62,376 bases of DNA from Mycobacterium sp. (GCA_016197405.1 JACPVR010000014.1:1-62376); one strand, 5' to 3'. Positions 1 to 10,384 are shown, counted from the stretch's first letter. Program-made: numbers and translations. The notes: generated by a model from the sequence alone, not told the origin.

Positions 1-112
1 AGCCACCGACATCCCAGCACGAACATGAACCCAGAACTGACGAACCTTCAACAACGCAACACCAGGCACTGCAACACTCCTTCACAGACGTGTTGCAACC
101 ACCCCTTGAAAC
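1..112 (+). mobile_element. Possible end of an IS30-like element at the left edge
   Basis: Read from 112 leftwards on the minus strand, this stretch resembles the IS30 end at the other edge of the window. Both begin GGTT(T)CAA, both contain GTTGCAACAC at the same depth, and both share GGAGTG a little further in. A TGA at 107-109 corresponds to the transposase stop in the right-hand element, and the codons before it read VATTP where the right-hand copy reads VATTD. In-frame stops at 26-28 and 38-40 mean no longer transposase frame is open, so this is a decayed copy, a different member, or a chance match. Confidence 0.35.
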
Positions 113-114
113 CG

Positions 115-132
115 CCCGGCGTGTTGGCCGGG
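115..132 (-). terminator. Hairpin downstream of acpS
   Basis: CCCGGC at 115-120 and GCCGGG at 127-132 form a perfect 6-bp stem with a 6-nt loop. It lies 30 bases beyond the acpS stop codon in the direction of fas-acpS transcription. A short T-containing stretch follows on the minus strand but there is no strong U tract. A weak intrinsic terminator is plausible. Confidence 0.35.
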
Positions 133-161
133 GACACGCACGCTCGCGGTGAAGTGCTGGG

Positions 162-557
162 TCAGTCGGTGGTTTCCAGGATGGCGACGGCCGCGGCGGT
201 GTCACCGTCATGGGTCAGCGACACGTGCACGATGACGCGTTCCAGGTGTTCGGCGATCGCGCCGGTCAGCCGGACCTTGGGCCGTCCCCACATATCGGTG
301 ACGACCTCGATATCGCGGTAGACGTCATTGGGCAGGATGGGCCGTTTGGCGAACCGCGAACCGGACCACGCCTTGATGACGGCCTCCTTGGCGGCCCACC
401 GGGCAGCCAGGTGGCGCGCCGCCACCGAACTCTTGTCGGCCGCGTCGCGGCGCTCACCCGGGGTGAACGTCTCGGCGAAAACCGTGCCCGGCTGGTCGAC
501 CTGCTCGGCGAACGCCGGAATGGAGACCACATCGATCCCCACTCCGACTATCGCCAC
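162..557 (-). CDS. acpS: Holo-[acyl-carrier-protein] synthase AcpS
   Basis: 131 residues, the normal length for mycobacterial AcpS. It transfers 4'-phosphopantetheine from CoA to the carrier-protein serine of type I FAS and other carrier proteins. The N-terminal GVGIDVV motif contains the metal-binding Asp9, and WAAKEAVIKAW contains the second ligand, Glu58. The gene starts 30 bp after the fas stop codon on the same strand, the fas-acpS order known in M. tuberculosis (Rv2524c-Rv2523c), so it is almost certainly cotranscribed with its main substrate. The ATG start at 557 reads straight into the conserved strand MAIVGVGID. Confidence 0.97.
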   Translation of the reverse strand: MAIVGVGIDVVSIPAFAEQVDQPGTVFAETFTPGERRDAADKSSVAARHLAARWAAKEAVIKAWSGSRFAKRPILPNDVYRDIEVVTDMWGRPKVRLTGAIAEHLERVIVHVSLTHDGDTAAAVAILETTD

Positions 558-587
558 GTCGCGAACCTTAGCGGACTCACCGGAACG

Positions 588-3500
588 TCACTGGCGGTAC
601 ACGCCATCGGCACCGAGTCGCGAATCGACGCTGAGCAGCATCGCAGCCTCCTGCGGCTTCTCCGGCGAGTCGTGATCGAAGCGCCGGTCGGCGGGCCGCT
701 CGTAGAGCGGTTTCCCACCGGCGATCGCCGATGCCAGCCTGCGACGGCCGGCCAGTGTCCGCAGTTCGGCCTTGCGGGCGTACTCCTCGCGCTCCGAGGG
801 ATCCAGCGCCGCCAGGAAGGCCTGCGGGTGCACCAGCGCGATCAGACCCGACACGTGGCCGAAGCCCAGGCTGGTCACCAGACCCGCCTTGAGCGGGAAC
901 TTCTCGCCCATCCGCAGCGTCTCGCGCACCCACACCAGGTGTCCGGCGGTGTCGAGCTCGTCGTCGACACAGTCCAGGCTGCGGTTGGGCGGAATGACGC
1001 CGTCGCGCAGGATCTGGCACAGCCCCAGCATCTGGAACACCGCCGCGCCGCCCTTGGCGTGACCCGTCAGCGACTTCTGGCTCACCACGAACAACGGCGC
1101 ACCCGGTGACCGGCCCAGCGAATCGGCAAGCCGCTCATGCAGTTCCGTCTCGTTGGGATCGTTGGCCAGCGTCGAGGTGTCGTGCTTGGACACCACGGCG
1201 ATATCGTCGGCACCGACACCGAGCTGGTTGAGCGAGCGAGCCAGCGTCGACTCCTTGCCACCGCGGCCCGCGCCCAGGGCGCCCAGGCCCGGAGCCGGGA
1301 TCGAGGTGTGCACACCGTCGCCGAAGCTCTGCGCGTAGGCCACCACGGCCAGCACCGGCAGACCCATCTTCAGCGCCAGGTCACCGCGGGCCAGCAGCAC
1401 CGTGCCACCGCCCTGGGCCTCCACGAAGCCCAGCCGGCGCCGGTCGTTGGCGCGCGAGAACTTCGAATCGCTGATGCCCTTGGCCCGCATCACCTCGGTG
1501 TCCGCGGTTGCCGACATGTCACCGAATCCGGTGACGGCTTCCTGCGTCAGATCGTCGAAGCCACCGGCGACCACGAGTTCGGCCTTGCCGAGGCGGATCT
1601 TGTCGACGCCCTCTTCCACCGAGACCGCCGCGGTCGCGCACGCACCGACCGGGTGGATCATCGAGCCGTAGCTGCCGATGTAGGACTGCACGACGTGGCC
1701 GGCGAAGACGTTCGGCAGGACTTCCTGCAGGATGTCGTTCGGCTTGTTCCGGCCCAGCAGGTTGCCGTGGAACATCATCTGCATCGAGGTCAGGCCGCCC
1801 ATGCCGGTGCCCTGCGTGCTGGCCACCAGGCTGGGGTGCACCCAGCGCATCAACTCCGCCGGGGTGAACCCGGACGCCAGGAACGCGTCGACGGTGGCAA
1901 CCATGTTCCACAACGCCAGCCGGTCGATCGACGTCGCCATATCGGCGCTGATACCCCAGACCATCGGATCGAAGCCGGTGGGGATCTGGGCACCGACGGT
2001 GCGCGACAGCGACACCTTGCGCGGAACCCGAATCTCGGTGCCCGCCTTGCGGATCACCTCCCAGTCGGCCGAACCGGGGATGGGCCGGACCACGGTGTGC
2101 TCGGGATCGAAACGCTCGAACGCCCGGGCATCGGCCTCGCTGGACACCACGAAACTGAAGTCCTTGTCGAGGAACACACTGACCAGCAGTGGTGCGGTCT
2201 GGTCGGCGTCGAGGGCACCGTCGCCGACGAACTCACGGATGCCGCACTTCTCCACGACGACGTCGTGGTAGCGCTCCACCAGCTCGGACTCGTCGACCAG
2301 CTCACCGCTCGCGGTGTCGTACCAGCCCGGCTTGGGATCGTCCTCCCACTTGACCAGGCCCGTGGTCCAGGCCAGTTCGAGAACACCGGCCGCGGACAAT
2401 TCGCCGTCGACCTCCATCTCGAACCGGGTCCGCGACGAACCGTACGGTCCGAGCTCGCCGCCACCGACGATGACCACCAGGTCCGCCGGGTCGACATCGA
2501 GATCGGCCCAGTCCGGGGTCGGCACGCCACTGGGCAACCGCGGCGGTGACGGGAGCGCGGCGATGACACCCGCAGCGGACTCGTCCTCGTCGGAAACCGT
2601 TGCCTCGCTGAGCATCTCCTCGCGGGCCTTGGCAGCCAGCTCGGCCATGTCCAGCTGGACATCGCCCAGCCCACCGGTCAGATCGACCTGGATCGGCTCG
2701 ACAGCGGACGCGGCCTTGGCCTCCACGTTGCACAGCGCCAGCAGCATCGCAGCCATCTCGGCGGTGGTGTAGGTGGTCACGCCGGCCTCTTCGACCGCAC
2801 CGACGATGGCGTCGTTGTGACCCATCAGACCGGTGCCCTTGGTCCAGCCGATCAGCGCGTGCGCCAGGCTCACCCGGCCGGCCCAGGAGGACTCCGCCTT
2901 CCAGCGGGTCACCAGGGCGTCGAGCGCCGACTTGGACTCGCCGTAGGCGCCGTCGCCGCCGAACATGCCGCGGTTGGGGGAACCGGGCAGCACGACGTGC
3001 AGACGCGAGGCGATATCGCGGTCCGCGCCGATCGTGGACAGGCCCGCGATGAGCCGCTGCACGGCCCACAGGAGGACCTTCATCTCCATCTCCGAGCGCG
3101 AACCCGCCTCGGACATGTCGCCGGCCACTCGCGGTGCGGCGAACGGGAACAGCAGCGTCGGGGTCTGGGCATCCTTGAGGTGCAGGGACTTTGGCCCGAG
3201 GTTCTCGACCTGTTCGGTACCGACCCACTCCACCAGCGCGTCGATATCGGAGTAGGAGGCCATGTTGGCCGGAACCACCCACAACGTCGCACCGAAGCGG
3301 GCGTTCTCGCGATACAGCTTCTTGTAGAACGCCAACCGGTCGTCATCGAGCTTGGAGGTGGTCGCGACGACGGTCGCGCCGCCCTCAAGCAGCTGGCCGA
3401 CCACCGACGCGGCGATGGAGCCCTTCGATGCACCGGTCACCACCGCGACCTCGTCGCTGTAGCGGCCCTTGCCCGGGTTCTCGGCACCGGCGGCGATCCG

Positions 3501-6500
3501 GGCGAAGAGCGAGGCATGCACGTTCTTGCCCATCGCCAGAGCCCGGCCCTGCCACCAGTTCGCCTGTGTCGCAACGGCATGCCCGGCCCCCTCGAAACGC
3601 TCCGAGAGTCGCGGCCAGTCGGCGTCGATGTCGTCTTCCTCGGTCAGCCACAGCCGCACGAGGTCCTCACGGGCACTGGCCCAGCGGTCGTCGAACACCA
3701 CGGCCTTGCGGGCGTCGAATGCCGGTGCGACCAAACGCGGCCAGTCCGAACCCAATTCGGCATTGACCAGATCGATGAGCTCGGCATCGGTTGCCGCCTC
3801 GGGCGCCGACACCGGGTTGTCGAGCCCCAGCTGGCCCAGCATCAGGCGGGCAGCCGAGGCCAGCACGCCGTTGTTGCCGGTGACCGTCTCGGCGAACTCG
3901 GTGAGCGCCGCGGAATCCACGACCCCACCACCGCCACCGCCGGCCGACGGCAGGCTGACGGAGACACCCTTGCGGGCGCCGACCGCCGCCACCGCGGCAT
4001 CGATGACCTTGTCGACCGATGCGGCATCAGCCAGTGCACCGTCGTGCAGACCACCGAGGCTGCCGCCGCGGACGCTGGATCCGTCCCGGGTGCCCATCGC
4101 CACTTCCGCGGTGACGTGCTTGGCCCAACCCGGACCCAATTCCCATGCCTTGGTGACACGTTCGGCGATGTAGGCCGGACGCTTGCCGGACGGGCCGAAG
4201 ACCGTCTTGAGCTGGTCGTTGATGGCGTCGGAGAGCACCGGGCCGAACGGCTTGTAGGTGCGGGCCAGTTTGGTGACCTGCCCCTTGAGCGCGCCCAGGT
4301 CGGCTTCGGCGGCACCGTCGATGGCACCGAGGTTGAGCTCGGAGCCCAGGTCCACCAGCAGCTGGTTACGCCGTGACGACGCACCGTCGGTGATGGACTC
4401 GATGGAATCGAGCGTCTCGATCTGGTCCATCCGCATCTTGGCCGACAGTGCGATGAGCAGCACGGTGGCGTCGGCGGCGTCGAATCCGAGGTCATCGGGG
4501 CGGGGACCGCCCGACGGCGCCGCTGCGGGTGCAGCAGGCGCTGCCGCCGGTGCCGCTGCGCCGGCCGCAGCCTCGGCGGCGGGCGCCTCGGGCTCGGGCT
4601 CGACATCGGGTTCCGGATCGGTGTCGGTGGCGAACAGCACCGCCGAATCACGTTCGGTGTTGAGAACTTCCACCGTGCTGTGCGAGTACTCGGGCAGCTT
4701 GAGGGTGTTGCTGGCCAGACCGGCGACGGTCGGAGCCGACTTCACGCCGACCTCGACGAACCGCTCGACTCCCAGGCCGCCTGCGGCCTCCTCGATGAAC
4801 AGCAGATCCTGGGTCTCGATCCACCGGACCGGGCTGGCGAACTGCCAGGCCAGCAGCTCGATGATGATCTTGCGGGTCAGCTCGGCCGGCCGCTCGTTGC
4901 GCCAGGTGTCGTAATCGGCGAGCACCTCGTCGAGCGGTTCGGCGGGAACCAGATCGCGGATCTCCTGGATGAAATCACGGTCCAGGGTGAACGGCCGCGG
5001 CACCAGGTTCGGGATGTACTTGCCGACCACCAGCTCCGGCGGGGTGTTCTCCGGCAGCACCCGGTTGAGGGCGCGACGGAAGTCGTCGACACCGACCCGC
5101 AGCACGCTGGAGTGGAACGGGACGTCGATACCGGGCACCAGGATGAAGGACCGCTTGCCACCGCTGATCTCGCGGCGACGCTCGACCTCTTCCTCCAGCG
5201 CCTCCAGGCCGCGCACCGTACCGGCGATCGCGTACTGCGCACCGCGCAGGTTGAAGTTCACGATCTCCAGAAATTCTCCGGTACTGGCCGCCACCCCGGC
5301 GACGAAATCCTTGACATCGTCGTCGTCGAGATCGATCTGCGACGGACGGATCGCGGCCATCCGGTAGTTGGACCGGCCACGGTCGTCACGCGGCACGATG
5401 TCGTGCATCTTCGATCCACGGTGGAAGACCGCCTCCAGCAGGCCCTCCAGCTCGTAGACGCCCGAAACACAGGCCAGGGCGGTGTATTCGCCGACGGAGT
5501 GCCCGCAGGCGATGGCGCCCTCGACGAAAGCACCCTGTTCACGCATCTCGGCAACCTGGGCGGCCGCCGTCGTCGCCATGGCGACCTGGGTGAACTGCGT
5601 CAGGTAGAGCACACCTTCGGGATGCTGGTAGTGCACACCCGAAGCGATCAGGCTCGTCGGGTTGTCGCGAACCACGTGCAGCACCGAGAAGCCCAGCGCC
5701 GAACGGGTGAACTTGTCGGCCTTGTCCCAGATGGCGCGGGCCGCCTTGGAACGGGCCCGGACCTCCATGCCCATACCCTTGTGCTGGATGCCTTGACCGG
5801 GGAATGCGTAAACCGTTGCCGGAGCAGCCAATCGGGCTGTCGCCGACATCTTCAGATCGGAGCCGACGCGCGCAGCGATCTCCAGGATCTCTGCGCCCTG
5901 GTCGATGCCGACCCGGTCGACGCGGAATTCGACCTCGTCGCCCGGCAGCACCATGCCCAGGAAGCGTGCCGTCCAGCCGATCAGCTTGGCCGGCGGTGTG
6001 GGCTTGCCGTCGGTTGCGGTCACCACGTGCTGCGCCGCAGCCGAGAGCCACATGCCGTGCACGATGGGCGATCCCAGACCGGCCAGCAGTGCCGCGGCAC
6101 GATCGGTGTGGATCGGGTTGTGGTCACCGGAGACGACCGCGAAAGGCCGCATGTCGACCGGCGCGGTGACCGCGACATCGCGACGGCGGCGCCGCGGGGT
6201 ATCGGTGGCGTTGTCGGACACCGCACCACCGGCGCGGACCGGATCGGCCAGTTCGGCGGCACCGTTGCGGCCACGGATGGCGAACCGCTCCTCGAGCGAG
6301 GCGACGGGGGTTCCGTCGGCCGTCGCGATGCTCACCGAAACCGGCACAACACGGCCGACCTCGGTGTCATAAGCCGCCGAAGCGGTTGCGGTGACGGACA
6401 ATTCGGCGTGATCGGTCGGCAGCGGTGCCAGCAGGTGCGCGGCGTGGTCCAGGTGGACCAGGCTCAGCAGACCTTCGACGACCGGGAAACCCGCCTCGGT

Positions 6501-9500
6501 CGTGGCCGCTCCGATGGCGGCGAACACCGCGGGCCAGCAGCGGCCGACCAGCGCGTCGGGCACGACGGTCAGCGTCGGCGCCAGTGGGGCACCGAATGTC
6601 GCGGTCACACCGGTGTGGTCGGCGACGCGCTCGGGATCCCAGCTCACGGTGGCCGAGGTGACGGCCTTGCCGTCGACGAGTTCGACCTCGGGCAGCGCGT
6701 CGGGACCGTCGACACCGGCCGCGATGGCCAGCACGGCACGCATGGCGGCCGAGGCGTCCTCGGTGGAGACCACCGGGGCGCCGCCGTCGACCGTGGTGGC
6801 CGGCAGCTCGAACGGGATCTCGATCCAGGTGTCGGACACCGGAACGGTCAGTACGACGCGTCCGCCGCCGAGCTCGAGGCGAGCGCCGGTGGCCGCGTGG
6901 GTGGCGTGGGCGTTCTCCGGACCGGAGTTCCGGTGGACCTGCCACTCGGCAGGCGGTGCGATGCGGTGCACCGGGTTGGTCGCGATGCGACCGGCCCACA
7001 GCACATCGGGAGCATCCAGCACCACGCCCAGCGGGCCGCTGACATCGGTGCGGCCGTGCCTGCGCGACACCACCGGAGTGGGCGTGCCACCCACCGACAG
7101 CACATCGTCGATGGCGGCCTGCTCGAAGCGGTCCAGCAGTTCACCGACAGGCTCGTCGACCCGGGTGATACCGGCGACGGCTTCGGTGCCCGGGATGATG
7201 CAGACCTGATCGGCCGAATAGCGGGCGTCATGTGCCTGCCACAGCGAGTCGCTGCGCCACCAACGGCGGACGTCCTTGTCGATGACCGGCACGAAGTTCA
7301 CCGGCTTGCCGGGGGTCTTGCACAGCGTCACGAAGAACGGCACGTCGGCGGGATGCAGTTGTACCGAGCCGGCGTCCGGGTAGGCGCCGACCAGTGCCGT
7401 GATGGCCTCTTCGGGCCGCTCCAGCAGAGCCTCGTCGGCGAAAAGCGATTCGATCGGGCCGAAGTCCTTGGGGTGCAGGCGGGCCTCGGCGCGGGTGAGC
7501 ATGTCGGCGAAGCGATCCCGCCAGGTGATGTCGAGCCACGGCGACCCGGCGCTGGCGGTGTCGGCGGTCGAGCTGCCGTCACCGATCGCCAGTTCGACGT
7601 AGCGGCGCAGCCACTGCTCGTAGGTCATATCGGCGACGTCACCGAAGTACGGCTTGGCGGTCAGGGCCATCGCCGCGATGATCTCGTCGCGGCGCGCGGC
7701 CACGGCGTCGGCATCGCCGGCGACGTCGTCGAGCAGGCGGCCGCACCGCGAGGCGGCGTTGTCGATCTCGTGGATGTCGGCGCCGAGCTGGCTGCGGCCC
7801 GAGGCCATACCGGCCTCGGCCTTACCGGCCCCGACCCAGCGGTCGGTGCCCACGGTCTCCACCAGCAGCTGCTTGACCTGCGGCGAGGTGGTCGCCTCCA
7901 GCGTGGCCATGGCCGCGGTGCCGACCAGGATGCCGTCGACGGGCATCAGCGGATATCCGAACCGCTGCGACCAACGGCCCGACAGGTACTCCGCGGCGCG
8001 TTCCGGTGTGCCGATGCCACCGCCGACGCACAGCGTGATGTTGGGCCTGCGGCGCACATCGGAGTAGGTGGCCAGCAGCAGGTCGTCGAGGTCTTCCCAC
8101 GAGTGGTGCCCGCCGGCGCGGCCGCCTTCGATGTGCACGATGACCGGCTTGTCCGGCACCTCGGCGGCGATCTTGATGACCGACTTGATCTGCTCGACGG
8201 TGCCGGGCTTGAACACCACGTGGCTGATGCCGATGTCGTTGAGCTCGCCGATCAGGTCGACGGCTTCTTCCAGGTCGGGGATGCCGGCGGTGACGACGAC
8301 ACCGTCGATCGGCGCGCCGGCCTGACGTGCCTTCTGCACCAGGCGCTTGCCACCGAGCTGCAGCTTCCACAGGTAGGGATCGAGGAACAGCGAGTTGAAC
8401 TGCACCGAGCGTCCCGGCTCCAACAGCGTGGTCAGTTCCTCCACGCGGTCGTTGAAGATCTGCTCGGTGACCTGGCCGCCACCGGCGAGCTCGGCCCAGT
8501 GGCCGGCGTTGGCCGCGGCGGCGACGATCTTGGCGTCGACGGTGGTCGGCGTCATACCTGCCAGCAGGATCGGCGACCGGCCGGTCAGCCGGGTGAACTT
8601 GGTCGACAGCTTGACCGAGCCGTCGGGCAGGGTGATGACGGTCGGCGCGTAGCTCGACCAGGCCGGGTCCACCGGCGGGATGGCGCCGGGGGTGAACATG
8701 GCGCGGTGCCCGGTGCGGGTTGCCGCGGGCACGATGCCGATGCCGAGGCCGCGGATGATGGGCGCGGTCAGGCGAGTCGCGACATCACTGGGGCCCAGGT
8801 CGACGATCCAGCGGGCGCCGGCTTCGTGCAGTCGTTCGATGTCGGCCACCCAGTCGATGGGCTTGACGAAGATCTCCTCGGCCGCGTGGTGTGCCAGTTG
8901 GGGATCGATGCCGACCTGTGCCGACCAGTCGTCGACGAGGGCCACTCCGTCGATCAGCTGCGGCGTGTGGAAACCCACCTCGACCTGCACGCTGTGGAAC
9001 ACCGGGCTGAACACGGCACCGCCGCGCAGCTTGTTCTTACGCTCGGCCTGTTCCTTCTCGGCGATCTTGGTGCAGTACAGCTCGAACCGCGCCAGCTGCT
9101 CGGGCGTACCGGTGATAACCACGGCACGCCTGCCGTTGCGGATGGAAAGCGCGGGCGCCTGCACGGTGCGGACGTCCTGCGCGAACTCTTCGAGCAGTTC
9201 GGCGATCCGGTCGGGGTCGGCGTTGGTCACCGACAGCATGGGCGACTTCTCGCCACGGCCGACCATGCCGCGGCGGCGCGACATCAGCGAGCCCGCGGCA
9301 CCCAGGATCTGGGCGTAGGCCAGCAGTTCGGCGTCGCGGGTGCCGTTGGCACGCAGCGACTCGCACGCCAGGATGCCCTGCGAGTGCCCGGCCATCGCGA
9401 TGGGCGGCGTGGACGGCAGGTCGAGGCCCTGACGGGTCAGCGCTCGCATGGCCGCGATCTGGGTCAGCAGGATGCCGGGACCGGAGATCGCGGCGGCGGT

Positions 9501-9848
9501 CAGCTGGGCGGAGGTGGGCACCGGCTCGCCGGCGGCCAGCGCGCGCACCCAGCGCATCGGCTCGAAGCCGATCGGGCGGACGACGACCATCTCCCGTGCC
9601 ACCGGTTCGAGCAACAGCTCGGCCTCGCCGACGAGGTTGGTCAGTTCCGACTCGATACCGGCCAGGTTGACGAGTTCTTCGAGGTTCTCCAGCCAGGCAC
9701 CACCCTGGCCGCCGAACACGACGGCGTAGGGCTCGCCGGCGTTGAGCCGATCGACCAGAGCGTCAGAAGAGGATGGGCCGGTGGGGGAAGATTCGGCAGC
9801 GCTGCCATCGCGACTTGTGGACACTCGGTCGTGCTCGAAGATCGTCAC
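588..9848 (-). CDS. fas: Type I fatty acid synthase (FAS-I)
   Basis: About 3,086 residues, one polypeptide carrying every activity for de novo C16-C26 acyl-CoA synthesis, which feeds the FAS-II mycolate pathway. Domain order by landmark motifs (approximate residues): acetyltransferase GHSQG (150); enoyl reductase glycine-rich EGGRAGGHHSW (580); hot-dog dehydratase GDHNPIHTD (1240); malonyl/palmitoyl transferase GHSVGEYTAL (1450); an Ala/Pro/Glu-rich linker; carrier-protein serine in DGASSRRNQ (1820); ketoreductase VVTGASKGS (2140); ketosynthase Cys in GACATAAV (2730), with KHDTS and KSLTGHAKG downstream. An in-frame ATG exists at 9920, but GTG 9848 is preferred: it has AGGAG ten bases upstream and gives VTIFEHDRVS, matching the N-terminus of the M. 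tuberculosis protein. Cytosolic. Followed directly by acpS. Confidence 0.97.
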   Translation of the reverse strand: MTIFEHDRVSTSRDGSAAESSPTGPSSSDALVDRLNAGEPYAVVFGGQGGAWLENLEELVNLAGIESELTNLVGEAELLLEPVAREMVVVRPIGFEPMRWVRALAAGEPVPTSAQLTAAAISGPGILLTQIAAMRALTRQGLDLPSTPPIAMAGHSQGILACESLRANGTRDAELLAYAQILGAAGSLMSRRRGMVGRGEKSPMLSVTNADPDRIAELLEEFAQDVRTVQAPALSIRNGRRAVVITGTPEQLARFELYCTKIAEKEQAERKNKLRGGAVFSPVFHSVQVEVGFHTPQLIDGVALVDDWSAQVGIDPQLAHHAAEEIFVKPIDWVADIERLHEAGARWIVDLGPSDVATRLTAPIIRGLGIGIVPAATRTGHRAMFTPGAIPPVDPAWSSYAPTVITLPDGSVKLSTKFTRLTGRSPILLAGMTPTTVDAKIVAAAANAGHWAELAGGGQVTEQIFNDRVEELTTLLEPGRSVQFNSLFLDPYLWKLQLGGKRLVQKARQAGAPIDGVVVTAGIPDLEEAVDLIGELNDIGISHVVFKPGTVEQIKSVIKIAAEVPDKPVIVHIEGGRAGGHHSWEDLDDLLLATYSDVRRRPNITLCVGGGIGTPERAAEYLSGRWSQRFGYPLMPVDGILVGTAAMATLEATTSPQVKQLLVETVGTDRWVGAGKAEAGMASGRSQLGADIHEIDNAASRCGRLLDDVAGDADAVAARRDEIIAAMALTAKPYFGDVADMTYEQWLRRYVELAIGDGSSTADTASAGSPWLDITWRDRFADMLTRAEARLHPKDFGPIESLFADEALLERPEEAITALVGAYPDAGSVQLHPADVPFFVTLCKTPGKPVNFVPVIDKDVRRWWRSDSLWQAHDARYSADQVCIIPGTEAVAGITRVDEPVGELLDRFEQAAIDDVLSVGGTPTPVVSRRHGRTDVSGPLGVVLDAPDVLWAGRIATNPVHRIAPPAEWQVHRNSGPENAHATHAATGARLELGGGRVVLTVPVSDTWIEIPFELPATTVDGGAPVVSTEDASAAMRAVLAIAAGVDGPDALPEVELVDGKAVTSATVSWDPERVADHTGVTATFGAPLAPTLTVVPDALVGRCWPAVFAAIGAATTEAGFPVVEGLLSLVHLDHAAHLLAPLPTDHAELSVTATASAAYDTEVGRVVPVSVSIATADGTPVASLEERFAIRGRNGAAELADPVRAGGAVSDNATDTPRRRRRDVAVTAPVDMRPFAVVSGDHNPIHTDRAAALLAGLGSPIVHGMWLSAAAQHVVTATDGKPTPPAKLIGWTARFLGMVLPGDEVEFRVDRVGIDQGAEILEIAARVGSDLKMSATARLAAPATVYAFPGQGIQHKGMGMEVRARSKAARAIWDKADKFTRSALGFSVLHVVRDNPTSLIASGVHYQHPEGVLYLTQFTQVAMATTAAAQVAEMREQGAFVEGAIACGHSVGEYTALACVSGVYELEGLLEAVFHRGSKMHDIVPRDDRGRSNYRMAAIRPSQIDLDDDDVKDFVAGVAASTGEFLEIVNFNLRGAQYAIAGTVRGLEALEEEVERRREISGGKRSFILVPGIDVPFHSSVLRVGVDDFRRALNRVLPENTPPELVVGKYIPNLVPRPFTLDRDFIQEIRDLVPAEPLDEVLADYDTWRNERPAELTRKIIIELLAWQFASPVRWIETQDLLFIEEAAGGLGVERFVEVGVKSAPTVAGLASNTLKLPEYSHSTVEVLNTERDSAVLFATDTDPEPDVEPEPEAPAAEAAAGAAAPAAAPAAPAAAPSGGPRPDDLGFDAADATVLLIALSAKMRMDQIETLDSIESITDGASSRRNQLLVDLGSELNLGAIDGAAEADLGALKGQVTKLARTYKPFGPVLSDAINDQLKTVFGPSGKRPAYIAERVTKAWELGPGWAKHVTAEVAMGTRDGSSVRGGSLGGLHDGALADAASVDKVIDAAVAAVGARKGVSVSLPSAGGGGGGVVDSAALTEFAETVTGNNGVLASAARLMLGQLGLDNPVSAPEAATDAELIDLVNAELGSDWPRLVAPAFDARKAVVFDDRWASAREDLVRLWLTEEDDIDADWPRLSERFEGAGHAVATQANWWQGRALAMGKNVHASLFARIAAGAENPGKGRYSDEVAVVTGASKGSIAASVVGQLLEGGATVVATTSKLDDDRLAFYKKLYRENARFGATLWVVPANMASYSDIDALVEWVGTEQVENLGPKSLHLKDAQTPTLLFPFAAPRVAGDMSEAGSRSEMEMKVLLWAVQRLIAGLSTIGADRDIASRLHVVLPGSPNRGMFGGDGAYGESKSALDALVTRWKAESSWAGRVSLAHALIGWTKGTGLMGHNDAIVGAVEEAGVTTYTTAEMAAMLLALCNVEAKAASAVEPIQVDLTGGLGDVQLDMAELAAKAREEMLSEATVSDEDESAAGVIAALPSPPRLPSGVPTPDWADLDVDPADLVVIVGGGELGPYGSSRTRFEMEVDGELSAAGVLELAWTTGLVKWEDDPKPGWYDTASGELVDESELVERYHDVVVEKCGIREFVGDGALDADQTAPLLVSVFLDKDFSFVVSSEADARAFERFDPEHTVVRPIPGSADWEVIRKAGTEIRVPRKVSLSRTVGAQIPTGFDPMVWGISADMATSIDRLALWNMVATVDAFLASGFTPAELMRWVHPSLVASTQGTGMGGLTSMQMMFHGNLLGRNKPNDILQEVLPNVFAGHVVQSYIGSYGSMIHPVGACATAAVSVEEGVDKIRLGKAELVVAGGFDDLTQEAVTGFGDMSATADTEVMRAKGISDSKFSRANDRRRLGFVEAQGGGTVLLARGDLALKMGLPVLAVVAYAQSFGDGVHTSIPAPGLGALGAGRGGKESTLARSLNQLGVGADDIAVVSKHDTSTLANDPNETELHERLADSLGRSPGAPLFVVSQKSLTGHAKGGAAVFQMLGLCQILRDGVIPPNRSLDCVDDELDTAGHLVWVRETLRMGEKFPLKAGLVTSLGFGHVSGLIALVHPQAFLAALDPSEREEYARKAELRTLAGRRRLASAIAGGKPLYERPADRRFDHDSPEKPQEAAMLLSVDSRLGADGVYRQ

Positions 9849-10384
9849 CGTTAAATTTCTCCTGTGCTCATCGTCTCGTCGTGGCGTTGCGCGCACCTGT
9901 GCGCTCTGGGCGGTCGCCATTCGATGGTGTTGCGATTCCCCGTCGAATCCACCAGTTCCATCTGGACTGGTCCGGTGCCGCGCCGGCGTTCGGCTCTCTC
10001 GACCTACGCTGCGGCAAGTTCACCGGCTGCACTAAGAGTGTCATAAGGAGCTGGTGTCTCCCGGGCGCTCAGATGGTTACTGGCGAGTTCTACGCGCGGG
10101 TAACCATCTCCCGAGTAACGCGGCGATTGAACGCGGCCTCGAGTGCGGCGGACAAACGTCCTGCTTGCAGGTGGTTACGGTCGAGTAGCTATAACTGCCC
10201 TGATCACAGCAGTTTTGTTACCAAATCGTTATGTAAAATTTTTCAAGCTCGCCCGCGCACGTCAAATCCGCTGCGCCGCGCCGCGACGACCCGAGACGAG
10301 CCGTCTCCGACGAAAAACCGTTCTGAGAAGTTTGCTGAGGCTCCCCGCGAACGGCCCGTCGCACGGTCCGGCGTCAGCGCGACC
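9849..10384. promoter_or_regulatory. fas upstream regulatory region
   Basis: A 536-bp gap between fas and the DUF1906 gene, both on the minus strand. No convincing gene is seen in it. It holds the long inverted repeat at 10071-10109, further GTAAC/GTTAC half-sites near 10116, 10175 and 10216, and an AT-rich patch at about 10204-10250 that stands out from the GC-rich surroundings. In M. tuberculosis the fas promoter is activated by the TetR-type regulator FasR through inverted repeats, and this layout is compatible with that. The FasR gene itself is not in the window. Confidence 0.5.
10071..10109. promoter_or_regulatory. Perfect 10-bp inverted repeat, candidate FasR operator
   Basis: AGATGGTTAC at 10071-10080 and GTAACCATCT at 10100-10109 are exact reverse complements separated by 19 bp. 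They lie about 220-260 bp upstream of the fas start. The assignment to FasR is by position and known regulation of fas in the genus, not by a matched consensus. Confidence 0.45.

Noticed and set aside
4680..9854. A 1,724-codon open frame on the plus strand opposite fas
   Set aside because: It mirrors the codon phase of the high-GC fas gene, is His/Gln/Gly/Arg-rich without any domain, and has no ribosome-binding site. It is an antisense shadow.
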